Shown in pieces: positions 36,420 to 45,328 of a stretch of DNA of 64,000 nucleotides (the stretch's first letter is position 1; every line of letters begins with the position of its first letter). This DNA comes from Caulobacterales bacterium (GTDB lineage Bacteria; Pseudomonadota; Alphaproteobacteria; Caulobacterales; Caulobacteraceae). The DNA is taken from NCBI GenBank assembly GCA_016183935.1, contig JACPDR010000045.1:17216-81215 (forward strand), written 5' to 3'. Under the pieces are notes generated by a model that saw nothing but the letters and a program-made list of their open reading frames with translations, did no database searches and had not been told where the DNA came from. The position numbers and the translations under genes were made by a program.

Positions 36420-37865
36420 TTACCGGAACGGCGGCTCGTCGAAGGCGCGCAGCTTGCGGGAATGCAGGCGCGAACCCTCGGCCCTGAGCAGGTCGACGGC
36501 CTGGATGCCGATCTGCAGGTGTTCCGAGATGGAGCCCTCGTAGAAGCGGTTGGCCTGGCCCGGCAGCTTGATCTCGCCGTGCAGCGGCCGGTCCGAGACG
36601 CATAGCAGCGTCCCGTAGGGCACCCGGAAGCGGTAGCCCTGGGCGGCGATGGTGGCGCTCTCCATGTCGATGGCCACGGCCCGGCTCTGGTTGAAGCGCT
36701 GGGCCGACTTGGAATAGCGCAGCTCCCAATTGCGATCGTCGGTGGTCACCACCGTGCCGGTGCGCAGCCGCCGCTTGACCTCCTCGCCCGGCGCCCCGGA
36801 GACCAGCTTGGCGGCGTCGTAGAGCGCCCGCTGGACCTCGGCGATCGACGGGATCGGGATGTCCGGCGGCAGCACCGCGTCCAGCACATGGTCGTCGCGC
36901 AGATAGGCGTGGGCCAGCACATAATCGCCGATGATCTGGCTGTCGCGCAGGCCGCCGCAGTGGCCGATCATCATCCAGGCGTGGGGGCGGGTCACGGCCA
37001 GGTGGTCGCAGATGGTCTTGGCGTTGGACGGGCCGACGCCGATGTTGACCAGGGTGATGCCGTTCCAGCCCGGCGCGGTCAGGTGGTAGGCCGGCATCTG
37101 GTGTTTCTTCCAGGCCGCGTCCATCACCGCCTGCTCGGGGTTCGGGGTGTCGCGGGTGATCACCACCCCGCCGGCGCAGGACAGCGTCTCATAGGGACTG
37201 TCCGGGTCGGCCAACTGGGCGCAGGCCCAGCGCACGAACTCGTCGACGTAGCGGTTGTAGTTGGTGAACAGGATGTAGGACTGCACATCCTCGACCGGGG
37301 TGCCGGTGTAGTGGCGCAGCCGGGCCAGCGAGAAGTCGGTGCGCAGGCCGTCGAACTGGGCCAGCGGGAATTCGCGGCTCGGGTCGAACAGGCCGTCGGA
37401 GACCTCGTCGCCGATGTGGGCCAGGTCGGTGGTCGGGAAGTGGCGGGCCACGGCGGCGGTCTGGCTGCGGTCCAGCGCCACGTCCGAGCCGTCCATCACA
37501 TAGGGGAAGGGGATCTCCTGATCCGACGGACCGACGTCGAAGGTGGCGCCATAGTCCGCCTCGAGCAGGGCCAGTTGCTCGGTCAGGTAGGGACGGAACA
37601 GCTCGGGCCGGGTGATGGTGGTCGAATAGACGCCCGGTCGCGAGATGCGGGCGTAGGCGCGGGTGGCCAGATTGGCCGGCCGCTCGCCGAACCAGCTGAC
37701 CCGGAGTTCGGGATAGGAGAACAGGCCGCGGGCGCGGGCCTCGGGGTCCGGCCGCTCGCCGGTGGCCAGGAAGGTCCGCACCGCCTCGCGGAGGTTGGTT
37801 ACGGATTGATCGTAGAGGGTTTGAAGGCGGTCCAGAGCCGCCTGTGCTGTCATCGTTTCTGTCAT
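36420..37865 (-). CDS. amn: AMP nucleosidase
   Basis: This 481-aa protein has the N-terminal AMP nucleosidase domain (residues 1-200, RPANLATRAYARISRPGVYS) and the C-terminal phosphorylase-like domain, with NIGVGPSNAKTICDHLAVTR, MMIGHCGGLRDSQ, AIDMESATIAAQGYRFRVPYG and CVSDRPLHGEIKLP. It hydrolyses AMP to adenine and ribose 5-phosphate. Length is normal. The start has no strong ribosome site. Confidence 0.96.
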   Translation of the reverse strand: MTETMTAQAALDRLQTLYDQSVTNLREAVRTFLATGERPDPEARARGLFSYPELRVSWFGERPANLATRAYARISRPGVYSTTITRPELFRPYLTEQLALLEADYGATFDVGPSDQEIPFPYVMDGSDVALDRSQTAAVARHFPTTDLAHIGDEVSDGLFDPSREFPLAQFDGLRTDFSLARLRHYTGTPVEDVQSYILFTNYNRYVDEFVRWACAQLADPDSPYETLSCAGGVVITRDTPNPEQAVMDAAWKKHQMPAYHLTAPGWNGITLVNIGVGPSNAKTICDHLAVTRPHAWMMIGHCGGLRDSQIIGDYVLAHAYLRDDHVLDAVLPPDIPIPSIAEVQRALYDAAKLVSGAPGEEVKRRLRTGTVVTTDDRNWELRYSKSAQRFNQSRAVAIDMESATIAAQGYRFRVPYGTLLCVSDRPLHGEIKLPGQANRFYEGSISEHLQIGIQAVDLLRAEGSRLHSRKLRAFDEPPFR

Positions 37866-37901
37866 GACCTCCCTTAGCGGAGGACTGTGACAAAGGCGAG
37901 A

Positions 37902-38759
37902 TCAGGTCAGCTCGCGCCGCAGGAAAGCGGTCACGTCGTCCAGCACCGGCGCCTTCTTGCGGAACAGCGGCGAGAAGGTCGCGATCAGGTCGGCGTGGTT
38001 CAGGCCCGGATACAGCGTCGCCTCGCAGCGCCCGCCGGCCGCCGTCATCCGCCGGCAAAGGATCGTGCTGTCCTCGGCGTGCACCACCTCGTCCTGCGTT
38101 CCATGGCCCAGCCACAGCGGCGGGGCGTCGGGCCGGACGAAGGTGACGGGCTGGGTCAGGGTCAGGTCGGCGGCCCGCCCGAAGGCGTTGATCGAGGCCG
38201 GAACGTCGAGCGGCAGGAAGTCGTACGGCCCGGCCAGCCCCGCGGCCGCCCGGATCAGCTCGGGCGCCCCGGCGGCGGCCATGTAGCGCCGGTCGAGCGC
38301 GATCATCATCGCCAGATGGGCCCCCGCCGAGTGGCCGATGACGCCGAGCCGGGCCGGGTCGCCGCCGTAGCGGCGCGCCAGTTCGCCCGCGCGGGCCGTC
38401 GCCGTCGCCGCATCCTCGATGAACCCGGGGAAGCGAACCGTTGGAACCAGCCTGTAGTCCGGCACGGCCACGACGAATCCCCGCGCCGCCAGGGCATGCG
38501 CCGCCCAGCCGTAGTGGGCCCGCGACCCGGAGTCCCAGCCCCCGCCATAGAAGAACACCAGCATCGGCCAGGGCCGGTCCGGCGCGCCGGTCGGAGCCAG
38601 TATGTCCATGCGCTGGCGCGGATCGTCGCCGTAGCGGAGGCCGCTCGCCAGTCGCCGCACCCCTCTGTCGCGCGGGCCGAGGGCGTTCAGGGCGGCGAGC
38701 GGCGAACAGGCCGCGGCCAGCGCCGCGGCGGCGGGAACCAGAAATCCTCTTCGGGTCAT
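37902..38759 (-). CDS. Alpha/beta hydrolase, probable Tat lipoprotein esterase
   Basis: The ATG at 38759 gives 285 aa. The N-terminus has a twin-arginine-like TRRGFLVPAAAALAAAC with a lipobox Cys at residue 18. The body is a BD-FAE/esterase-type hydrolase: FFYGGGWDSGSR as oxyanion region, GHSAGAHLAMM with the nucleophile Ser, GTQDEVV with the Asp and GLNHADL with the His. It is likely anchored to the envelope and hydrolyses an ester. The substrate is unknown. Confidence 0.86.
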   Translation of the reverse strand: MTRRGFLVPAAAALAAACSPLAALNALGPRDRGVRRLASGLRYGDDPRQRMDILAPTGAPDRPWPMLVFFYGGGWDSGSRAHYGWAAHALAARGFVVAVPDYRLVPTVRFPGFIEDAATATARAGELARRYGGDPARLGVIGHSAGAHLAMMIALDRRYMAAAGAPELIRAAAGLAGPYDFLPLDVPASINAFGRAADLTLTQPVTFVRPDAPPLWLGHGTQDEVVHAEDSTILCRRMTAAGGRCEATLYPGLNHADLIATFSPLFRKKAPVLDDVTAFLRRELT

Positions 38760-38818
38760 GGAGTCTCGAATCCGGCGAACGACCGCCAAGATACGCACGA
38801 AGCGCGCCCTTGGCTCAA

Positions 38819-40858
38819 TCACCTCGCCGAAGAGATCAGCGCGCCGCAGTTGGCGTCCTCGGCGAGGCCCGGATCGACGAAGGCCACCAGCGCCGCGAAA
38901 GGATTGACCAGCGCGCCGATGACCGCGCCCAGCCCGACCTGGGCCGCCACCTCGCCGCGATCGACGTCGACCGAGGGCGACATCAGCGGCCCCTGCACGA
39001 GGATCGGGGCCCATAGCCGGACCAGCCGCGCCTCCTTGGTCTCGCCGTCGATGCGCAGGTTCATGGTCTCGCTGTCGAGGTCGATCGTGCCGGTTCCGTG
39101 GGCCAGCACCGGGGTGGTGTCGATGACGAAGGTCCGCGCCGTGGCCGTGCCGCCGCTGACGGTGAAGTCGGCCACGGCGCAGCGGATCTCGGCGGTCGAG
39201 TCATCGTCGAGCTTCAGCAGCCCGGCCAGGAGGTTGATGCCCAGCAGTTCGGCGAAGGCGGCCCGCATCCGGCCCTGCGGCACAACGAGGCTGATCGTCC
39301 CCTTCGAGGAGGCGGCGAAGTCGTGCACCGACGCCCCCGGGCCCTCCAGCTGGGCCCGTCCCAGCGCCCGTCCGGTGACCGTCGGCAGGCCGTTGCGGGC
39401 GGGAATAATCGATTCCAGCGGGTAGCCGCGCAGGCGGAAGTCGATGGCGCTGTAGGGCCGGTCCCGCGTGGCGTTGATCTTCGCCGTGCCGCGCAGCTCG
39501 CCGCGGCTGAAGGTGAAGGCCACCGGGTCGAGATTCAGGATGCCGCCCTTCAGATCGCCCCCGAGATCGACCCGGCGGATGTCGAGGTTGTTGCCCTTGA
39601 CCCGCGCCGCCCGGAAGCGAACCGTGCCGTCCATGACCCGCAGCCGGTCGACGTTCAGCGGCGCGTCGGGGAGCAGGCGGCCGGGCACGCCCGAGCTCAC
39701 CACCGTATTGCCGCCGGACACGACCCGCGGCTCGGCTCCGAGCACCACCATCAGGTCGTCGATGTCGAGCAGCCGCGAGCGTAGGTCGGCGTCGACGCGT
39801 CGACGGCCGTCCACCTTGTCGACCACCACCTCGCCCGCCAGATCGGACGAGCCCACCCGGCCCGCCACGTCGGCGAAGGTGAATTTGGCGTCGTCGCGGG
39901 TCAGCTTGCCGGCTAGCCGGTAGGGCGGCGTGTTCGGCGTGGTGATGCCGGTCAGAAGATAGATGTCCGACAGGTCCTGCCCCTGCAGGCGCAGCGTCGC
40001 GTTGAAATGGCCGAGGTCGAACGGCCGGGTGATCGAGCCGTCGGCGACCATCCGCGTGCCGGCGCCGGTGATCTCGCCGTGGAAGCCGTAGGGCCGGTCG
40101 CGGCGGATGTTGATGAAGGGCCCGCCGCGGACCACCACCGTCAGCGGCGTGCCGTTGATCGTGCCCTTGCCGTCGAGATGGAAGCCGGCCTGGCCGTCCG
40201 AGCCCTCGCGCGCGTCGAACGTCGCCTCCAGCCGGAGCTTGCGCCTCTGCTCGTCGAGGGTGACGCGGCCATCCTGAATCAGCAGCCGGTTGATCGGCGG
40301 CAGCTTCAGCCCCTCGCCGGTGTCCGGCTGGTCCGGATTGAGATGCCAGCTCTTGCGGCCGTCCCCGGTCGAGATCAGCACCGCCCGGGGGCGAGCGACG
40401 ACCACTCGCGGCATCTCGAGACGGCCGGCCAGCAGGGCCCGCAGCCGCACCGAAAGCTGCAGGTCCTCGACCTGCAGCGTGTCGCGCTCGCGGGCCCAGT
40501 CCGGTCCCCCGATGCGCAGGCTCTGGACCCGCGCCGACGGCGTCCAGCTGAACAGATTGACGTCGAGATCGCCGTTCAGCTGGATTTCGCGGTCATACCG
40601 CGCCGAGGCCCAGCGGCCGATCGGGCCGCGGAGCATGTTCCAGTCGAACAGGATCAGGAACAGCACGACGGCGGCGACCACCACCAGGGTGACGCTGGCG
40701 GCGATCTTCTCCGGCGGTCCCGGCCGCCGCGCGGCGGCGTAGACGGGATCGTTGGCGACCACCCAGTCGCGCCAGCCGCGCATCCTCGCGCCGGCGGGAA
40801 CGAGGGCGCGGTCCCGCACGACCAGCCAGTTCGGATTGTCCTTCAGAGGGTTGGGCAA
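38819..40858 (-). CDS. AsmA-family protein
   Basis: A TTG start at 40858 is chosen because GGAG lies 7 bases upstream; an ATG at 40783 is the alternative and the ATG at 40930 lies inside a terminator. The 679-aa product has one N-terminal membrane helix (around residues 52-72, SVTLVVVAAVVLFLILFDWN) and a long beta-rich body typical of AsmA: DLDVNLFSWTPSARV, LQVEDLQLSVRL and a C-terminal AsmA_2 domain with INLLAGLLKLDDDST. AsmA-like proteins act in envelope lipid transport. It stands alone after a terminator. Confidence 0.86.
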   Translation of the reverse strand: MPNPLKDNPNWLVVRDRALVPAGARMRGWRDWVVANDPVYAAARRPGPPEKIAASVTLVVVAAVVLFLILFDWNMLRGPIGRWASARYDREIQLNGDLDVNLFSWTPSARVQSLRIGGPDWARERDTLQVEDLQLSVRLRALLAGRLEMPRVVVARPRAVLISTGDGRKSWHLNPDQPDTGEGLKLPPINRLLIQDGRVTLDEQRRKLRLEATFDAREGSDGQAGFHLDGKGTINGTPLTVVVRGGPFINIRRDRPYGFHGEITGAGTRMVADGSITRPFDLGHFNATLRLQGQDLSDIYLLTGITTPNTPPYRLAGKLTRDDAKFTFADVAGRVGSSDLAGEVVVDKVDGRRRVDADLRSRLLDIDDLMVVLGAEPRVVSGGNTVVSSGVPGRLLPDAPLNVDRLRVMDGTVRFRAARVKGNNLDIRRVDLGGDLKGGILNLDPVAFTFSRGELRGTAKINATRDRPYSAIDFRLRGYPLESIIPARNGLPTVTGRALGRAQLEGPGASVHDFAASSKGTISLVVPQGRMRAAFAELLGINLLAGLLKLDDDSTAEIRCAVADFTVSGGTATARTFVIDTTPVLAHGTGTIDLDSETMNLRIDGETKEARLVRLWAPILVQGPLMSPSVDVDRGEVAAQVGLGAVIGALVNPFAALVAFVDPGLAEDANCGALISSAR

Positions 40859-40930
40859 GCGCGAACTCCGTCGAGCGGAGACAACGCACGAGCGGCTTGA
40901 AAGGCTCAGCGGGGGCTCGTCGCCGGCCAT

Positions 40931-40964
40931 GAGAAAGGGCGTCCCCGTCGCCGGAGACGCCCTT
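40931..40964 (-). terminator. Rho-independent terminator of the S9 peptidase gene
   Basis: A 12-bp stem (40953-40964 with 40935-40946, one G-U pair) closes a 6-base loop and is followed on the minus strand by TTCTC. It starts 24 bases after the stop of the S9 peptidase gene. The poly-T is short, but the stem is strong. Confidence 0.75.
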
Positions 40965-40987
40965 CCCGGGATCACGAGGGTCCGGCG

Positions 40988-43090
40988 TTACTCGACCGGC
41001 TTCAGATGCTTGTCCAGCCAGCCGAACACCTCGGTGTGCCATTGCAGGCTGTTGGCCGGCTTCAGCACCCAGTGGTTCTCGTCCGGGAAGACGATCAGAC
41101 GGCTCTCGATGCCGCGCCGTTGCAGGGCGGTGAAGGTCGACAGCGATTGGGCTGTCGGGATGCGGAAGTCCTGGTCGCCCTGGACCACCAGCATCGGATC
41201 ACGCCAGTTCTGCACGTGGTTGGCGGGGTTGAAGGCCTGGTAGCCGCGCGGGTTCTCCCACGGCGTGGCGCCGTACTCCCACTCGGTGAACCACAGCTCC
41301 TCGGTCGAATAGCCCATGCCGAAGGTGTCGAAGACGCCGTCGTGGTTGACCAGGCATTTGAACTCGCCGGGCCAGTTGCCGGCGATCCAGTTGATCATAT
41401 AGCCGCCGTACGAGGCGCCGAGGGCGCAGGCGTTGTCACCGTCGAGGAAGCTGTAGCGCTGCTGCGCCGCGGCCCAGCCCTTCTGCAGGTCTTCCAGCGG
41501 ACGGTCGCCCCAGTGCTGGCTGATCGCGTCGGTGAAGGCCTGGCCGTAGCCGGTCGAGCCGTGGAAATCGATCATCACCACCGCATAGCCGGCCCCGGCG
41601 TAGGTCGAGGGATTCCAGCGATAGGACCAGCTGTTGCCGAACGAGCCCTGCGGACCGCCGTGGATCAAGAAGGCGACCGGATATTTCTGGCCCTCGACGT
41701 AGTTGGCCGGCTTGATGACGTAGCCGTGCACGGTCTCGCCGTTCCAGCCCGGGAAGTTGAACTGCTCGGCCTCGCCGAAGGCCTTGTCGTCCAGCTGCGG
41801 GTTCACGTCGGTGATGCGGCGCGGCATCTCGCGGCCGCGGTAGGTCTTGACGAACAGCTCGCTGGGCCGGGTCAGGCTGTCCTGGGCGAAGACGAAGCCG
41901 GACGGCGTCTGCTGGAAGGCCGAGACGTGGCCCTCGCCGGTGATCGGCACGACCGAACCGCTGGTCACGTCGATGGCGAACAGCCGGGTCTGACCGACAT
42001 CGCCGGCGGTGGTGTAGAGCGTGCTCCCGTCGGACGACCATTGCAGGCTGTCGGCCGAACGGTCCCAGTCGGCGGCGATCTGGCGCAGCTGGCCGGTGGC
42101 CACGTCGCGCAGGACGATGGCGTATTTGTCGGCCTCGAAGCCGGGCCGGGCCATGGCGCGATAGGCCATCGTGCGGCCGTCCGGCGAGAACACCGGGCCG
42201 GTGTCCCAGGCGTCATTGTGGTCGGTCAGGTTCTCGAACGCGCCGTCGCCGCTCAGGCCGTTGGTCCGCCAGAGGTCGAAATTGGTGCTCCACGGCTCCG
42301 ATTGGCCCGCCAGCCGCGCCGAGAACACCACCGCGTCGCCCTCGGGCGTGAAGGTGAACTCGCTCTCGTCGCCGAACGGCTTGGAGGGCGTGTCGCCGTC
42401 GAAGCCCTTCGTGACCCAGACCGGCTCGCCGGAGCCGTCGGTGTTGAGCACGAAGAGGTGGTTCTGGGTCCCGTCGTTCCAGGTGTCCCAGTGGCGCACG
42501 AACATGCGGTCGTAGACCTGGCCGGTGGTCTTGTCGTCAGCCTCGGCCTTGGCGCGGTCGACAGTGCAGGCCAGGTCGGCGCAGGACGGGAACACCGCCA
42601 GCGACACCGCCACCTTGCCGGCGTCGCGGCTCAGCCGGTAGGCGTTGACGTCGACCGGCAGGTCGGTGACCTGGACCGGCCCGGTTCCGTCGGCGTCGGC
42701 GCGCCAGACCTGGCTCGACCCGGAGCGGCCCGACAGGAAATACAGCTTGCCGTCGGAGCCCCAGCGCGCGGTGTTGGCGCCGCCCTCGCTGATCGCCAGC
42801 CGGCGGCCCTCGCCCGGCTCCTGCAGGTCCATGATGTAGAGCGAACCCTGGCGGCGGTTGGCCTCCACGTCCGTGGCGGTCACCGAATAGACCACCCAGC
42901 GCCCGTCCGGCGACACCTGCGGATCGCCCAGCCGGTTGGCCGAGATCATGTCGCGGTAGCCGAACGGCTCGGCGGCCTGGGCGGGCGCGGTCGCGGCGGC
43001 GGGCGTGGCGGGGACCTCCGCCAGGGCGGGTGCGGCGACGGCGAGCAGCACGGCGGCGGCGGCGCCGGAAAGAAGCGAGCGGTGACGCAT
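40988..43090 (-). CDS. Secreted S9 family peptidase (DPP4/acylaminoacyl type)
   Basis: The ATG at 43090 has AGAGGAA upstream; 700 aa result. A signal peptide ends near ALAEV (residue 24). Residues 60-430 are beta-propeller repeats (VSPDGRWVVYSV, WGSDGKLYFLSGR, FSPDGRTMAYRAM). The hydrolase domain has Ser560 in GASYGG, Asp641 in GDQDFRIP and His673 in DENHW. It is unrelated in detail to the tandem prolyl oligopeptidases at 2670-7075. The next gene is separated by a terminator. Confidence 0.93.
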   Translation of the reverse strand: MRHRSLLSGAAAAVLLAVAAPALAEVPATPAAATAPAQAAEPFGYRDMISANRLGDPQVSPDGRWVVYSVTATDVEANRRQGSLYIMDLQEPGEGRRLAISEGGANTARWGSDGKLYFLSGRSGSSQVWRADADGTGPVQVTDLPVDVNAYRLSRDAGKVAVSLAVFPSCADLACTVDRAKAEADDKTTGQVYDRMFVRHWDTWNDGTQNHLFVLNTDGSGEPVWVTKGFDGDTPSKPFGDESEFTFTPEGDAVVFSARLAGQSEPWSTNFDLWRTNGLSGDGAFENLTDHNDAWDTGPVFSPDGRTMAYRAMARPGFEADKYAIVLRDVATGQLRQIAADWDRSADSLQWSSDGSTLYTTAGDVGQTRLFAIDVTSGSVVPITGEGHVSAFQQTPSGFVFAQDSLTRPSELFVKTYRGREMPRRITDVNPQLDDKAFGEAEQFNFPGWNGETVHGYVIKPANYVEGQKYPVAFLIHGGPQGSFGNSWSYRWNPSTYAGAGYAVVMIDFHGSTGYGQAFTDAISQHWGDRPLEDLQKGWAAAQQRYSFLDGDNACALGASYGGYMINWIAGNWPGEFKCLVNHDGVFDTFGMGYSTEELWFTEWEYGATPWENPRGYQAFNPANHVQNWRDPMLVVQGDQDFRIPTAQSLSTFTALQRRGIESRLIVFPDENHWVLKPANSLQWHTEVFGWLDKHLKPVE

Positions 43091-43164
43091 GGACGTTTCC
43101 TCTGGAAGCTTTGGCAAGGGGTAGCACCCCCGCCCGGCCGCCGCCAAGGCCGGGGCCCGGCGGT

Positions 43165-43662
43165 TCAGGGACGGCGGGCCGTCCAGCCGGCCTCGCCGCG
43201 TTCGATCTTCAGCCCGGCCTCGCGGGCCCAGGCGGACAGACGCCGCTCCAGCCGGTGGTAGGCCACGGGCTCGCGCCGGGGCGAGATGCGCCACAGCGGT
43301 CCGCGGGCGAGCTTGACGGTCCGGCCGCCGGTCAGGCGCAGCCGCAGGTCGATGGTCTCGCTCGCCGCCTTGCGATGTTCGGCGATCCACGGCGGATAGC
43401 GCCAGGCGAATTCGACGCCGACCAGTTCGGCCGGCTCGATCCGGTCGAGCCGGCCGGGAAAGCCTGGCGCGCCGGCGGCGTCGATGCGCAGCCGGGCGAC
43501 CCGGAGCGTGCTCCGGATGAACCACGAGGCGACGGCGGCGGCGACGATCAGGGCGCCGATCACGGGCTGGCCGAGACCGATCACGGTCCCGGCGATCACC
43601 AGGACAGAGAAGGTCAGGATCGGCTCGGCCGCGCCGCGCAGCACCCGGTATTCGCCGGCCAT
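43165..43662 (-). CDS. Membrane protein of unknown function
   Basis: This 165-aa protein has two hydrophobic helices near residues 14-35 and 38-55 followed by a basic, soluble domain with RIDAAGAPGFPGRLDRIEPAELVGVEF. The layout recalls small PH-like membrane-bound proteins, but I cannot name the family. Its ATG comes one base after the stop of the 71-aa gene (TGACATG), so the two are coupled. Confidence 0.72.
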   Translation of the reverse strand: MAGEYRVLRGAAEPILTFSVLVIAGTVIGLGQPVIGALIVAAAVASWFIRSTLRVARLRIDAAGAPGFPGRLDRIEPAELVGVEFAWRYPPWIAEHRKAASETIDLRLRLTGGRTVKLARGPLWRISPRREPVAYHRLERRLSAWAREAGLKIERGEAGWTARRP

Positions 43663-43663
43663 G

Positions 43664-43879
43664 TCATGGCCCGGGACCGGCCGCGGGGGCGTCGATCTGC
43701 GCCGCGATCGCCGCCGCCTCCTCCGGATCGAAGCCGAGACGGCCGGCCTCGGCGGCGATCTCGCGCGCCAGCGTCCGCAGCGTCGCGCTGTCGCCGTGGC
43801 CGGCGGCCGCGGCCTCGGCCTGGCGCTCGCGCAGGGACCGAAGCCGCCGGTCGGGGTCGTCCGGGCCTGAAGGGGTCAT
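43664..43879 (-). CDS. 71-aa protein of unknown function
   Basis: The ATG at 43879 has GAGGA about 11 bases upstream and gives 71 residues: an Arg-rich N-terminal helix (DPDRRLRSLRERQAEAAA) and a helix with LRTLAREIAAEAGRLGFDPEEAAAIA. It is probably a coiled or helical cytosolic partner of the membrane protein encoded next. No family recognised. Confidence 0.62.
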   Translation of the reverse strand: MTPSGPDDPDRRLRSLRERQAEAAAAGHGDSATLRTLAREIAAEAGRLGFDPEEAAAIAAQIDAPAAGPGP

Positions 43880-43980
43880 GACGGCGGGTCCTCGGGACGC
43901 TTCCCACAGGCCTAGCATCGCCGCCCCGCCCCGACCAAGCCGCTTGCCCGGCGGCGCGGGAGCGGCGACAAGCGCAGGGC

Positions 43981-44862
43981 ATGGTTCTCGCCGCCGCCCT
44001 TGATCCTGTGGACGCTCCGGCCCCCCCGCCCGCGGGGCCGCACATCTGCGATGTGCTGATCGCCGAGCGCGCGCCGCGCCTGACGGGATCGCTGCTGTGG
44101 CCGCTGGCGCGTCCGTTCCTCTACAAACTGCTTAACTACCGTCACGCCGTGCGCATGGCGGACGCCGTGCGGCCGCTGTCGGGCGCCGAGGCGCTCGATT
44201 ACATGAGTGACCTGCTCGACCTGAAGGTCACGGTGATGAACCCCGACCGCATCCCGGCGACGGGCCGCTGCATCGTCGTCGCCAACCACCCCACCGGCAT
44301 CGCCGACGGCATCGCGGTGTTCGACGCGATCCGGGCCCGGCGCCAGGACGCCGTCTTCTTCGCCAACGCCGACGCCCTGCGGGTCTCGCCCCGCCTGGAC
44401 GAGGCGGTCATCCCGGTCGAATGGGTGGTCGAGAAGCGCACGCGCGAGAAGACCCGCGCCACCCTGCAGGCCGCGAAGGAAGCCTTCGAGGCCGAACGCT
44501 GCGTGGTCATGTTCCCGGCCGGGCGGCTGGCGCGGGTGGGCAAGGACGGTTCGGTCACCGATCCCGAATGGGCGCCGACCGCCGCTTCGCTGGCCCGGAA
44601 ATACGGCGCGCCGGTCGTGCCGGTCCATGTCGCCGGACCGGAGTCCCGCCTGTTCCACTGGTTCGACCGGATCTCGCCGGAGCTGCGCGACATCACCCTG
44701 TTCCACGAACTGCTCAACAAGAAGCGCACGCGATTCTTCCTCAAGGTCGCCAAGCCGATTTCGCCGTCTCGGCTCGATATCGACGCCGCCCGGGCGACCT
44801 ATGCGCTGAAGGCCTTCACCGAACGGGTCCTGCCCAGCCAGCCGGACGCCGACTTTGCCTGA
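43981..44862 (+). CDS. Lysophospholipid/glycerolipid acyltransferase family protein
   Basis: This 293-aa protein has the acyltransferase active-site motif ANHPTGIADG near residue 101, then FFANADALRV, the VVMFPAGRLARV substrate motif and VVPVHVAGPES. The NHPxGxxDG form is typical of hemolysin-like or ornithine-lipid acyltransferases. It probably acylates a lipid head group at the inner membrane. The next gene, tsaE, starts inside its last codons. Confidence 0.88.
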   Translation: MVLAAALDPVDAPAPPPAGPHICDVLIAERAPRLTGSLLWPLARPFLYKLLNYRHAVRMADAVRPLSGAEALDYMSDLLDLKVTVMNPDRIPATGRCIVVANHPTGIADGIAVFDAIRARRQDAVFFANADALRVSPRLDEAVIPVEWVVEKRTREKTRATLQAAKEAFEAERCVVMFPAGRLARVGKDGSVTDPEWAPTAASLARKYGAPVVPVHVAGPESRLFHWFDRISPELRDITLFHELLNKKRTRFFLKVAKPISPSRLDIDAARATYALKAFTERVLPSQPDADFA

Positions 44863-45328
44863 GCCGGGGACGACGCTGACCCTTGAGGACGCCGCCGCGA
44901 CCGCCCGGCTGGGCGCGCGCATCGCCCCGCTGCTGGCGCCGGGCGAGACCGTGCTGCTGTACGGTCCGCTGGGCATGGGCAAGTCGACGCTGGCGCGCGG
45001 CCTGATCCGGGGCCTGACCACGCCCAACGAGGACGTGCCGTCGCCGACCTTCACCCTGGTGCAGTTCTACGAGAGCGATCCGCCCGTGGCGCATTTCGAC
45101 CTCTACCGCCTGACCCGCCCCGAGGAGGCCGCCGAGATCGGCCTCGACGAGGCGCTGGACGAGGGCTGCGCCGTGATCGAGTGGCCCGAGCGCCTCGGCG
45201 ACGATCCCGCCGCCTGGCTGGGCCCTGACCGGCTGAGCGTCACCCTGGCGGAGCATGGAGCGGGACGCGTTGCGACCGTTTCTGGCGTAGGGACGTGGGA
45301 GACGAAGCTGAAGGGCCTGAATGTCTGA
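44855..45328 (+). CDS. tsaE: tRNA threonylcarbamoyladenosine biosynthesis ATPase TsaE
   Basis: The start is TTG at 44855, overlapping the upstream stop; no ATG or GTG is available. The 157-aa product has the P-loop LLYGPLGMGKSTLARGL (Lys43), VPSPTFTLVQFYES and HFDLYRLTRPEEAAEIGLDEAL, then CAVIEWPERLG. It works with TsaB and TsaD to make t6A in tRNA. It is followed by amgK with an 8-base overlap. Confidence 0.94.
   Translation: MPEPGTTLTLEDAAATARLGARIAPLLAPGETVLLYGPLGMGKSTLARGLIRGLTTPNEDVPSPTFTLVQFYESDPPVAHFDLYRLTRPEEAAEIGLDEALDEGCAVIEWPERLGDDPAAWLGPDRLSVTLAEHGAGRVATVSGVGTWETKLKGLNV

Noticed and set aside
40886..40930. ATG at 40930 as the AsmA start
   Set aside because: It lies next to and partly within the terminator of the S9 gene; the TTG at 40858 has a well-spaced GGAG.
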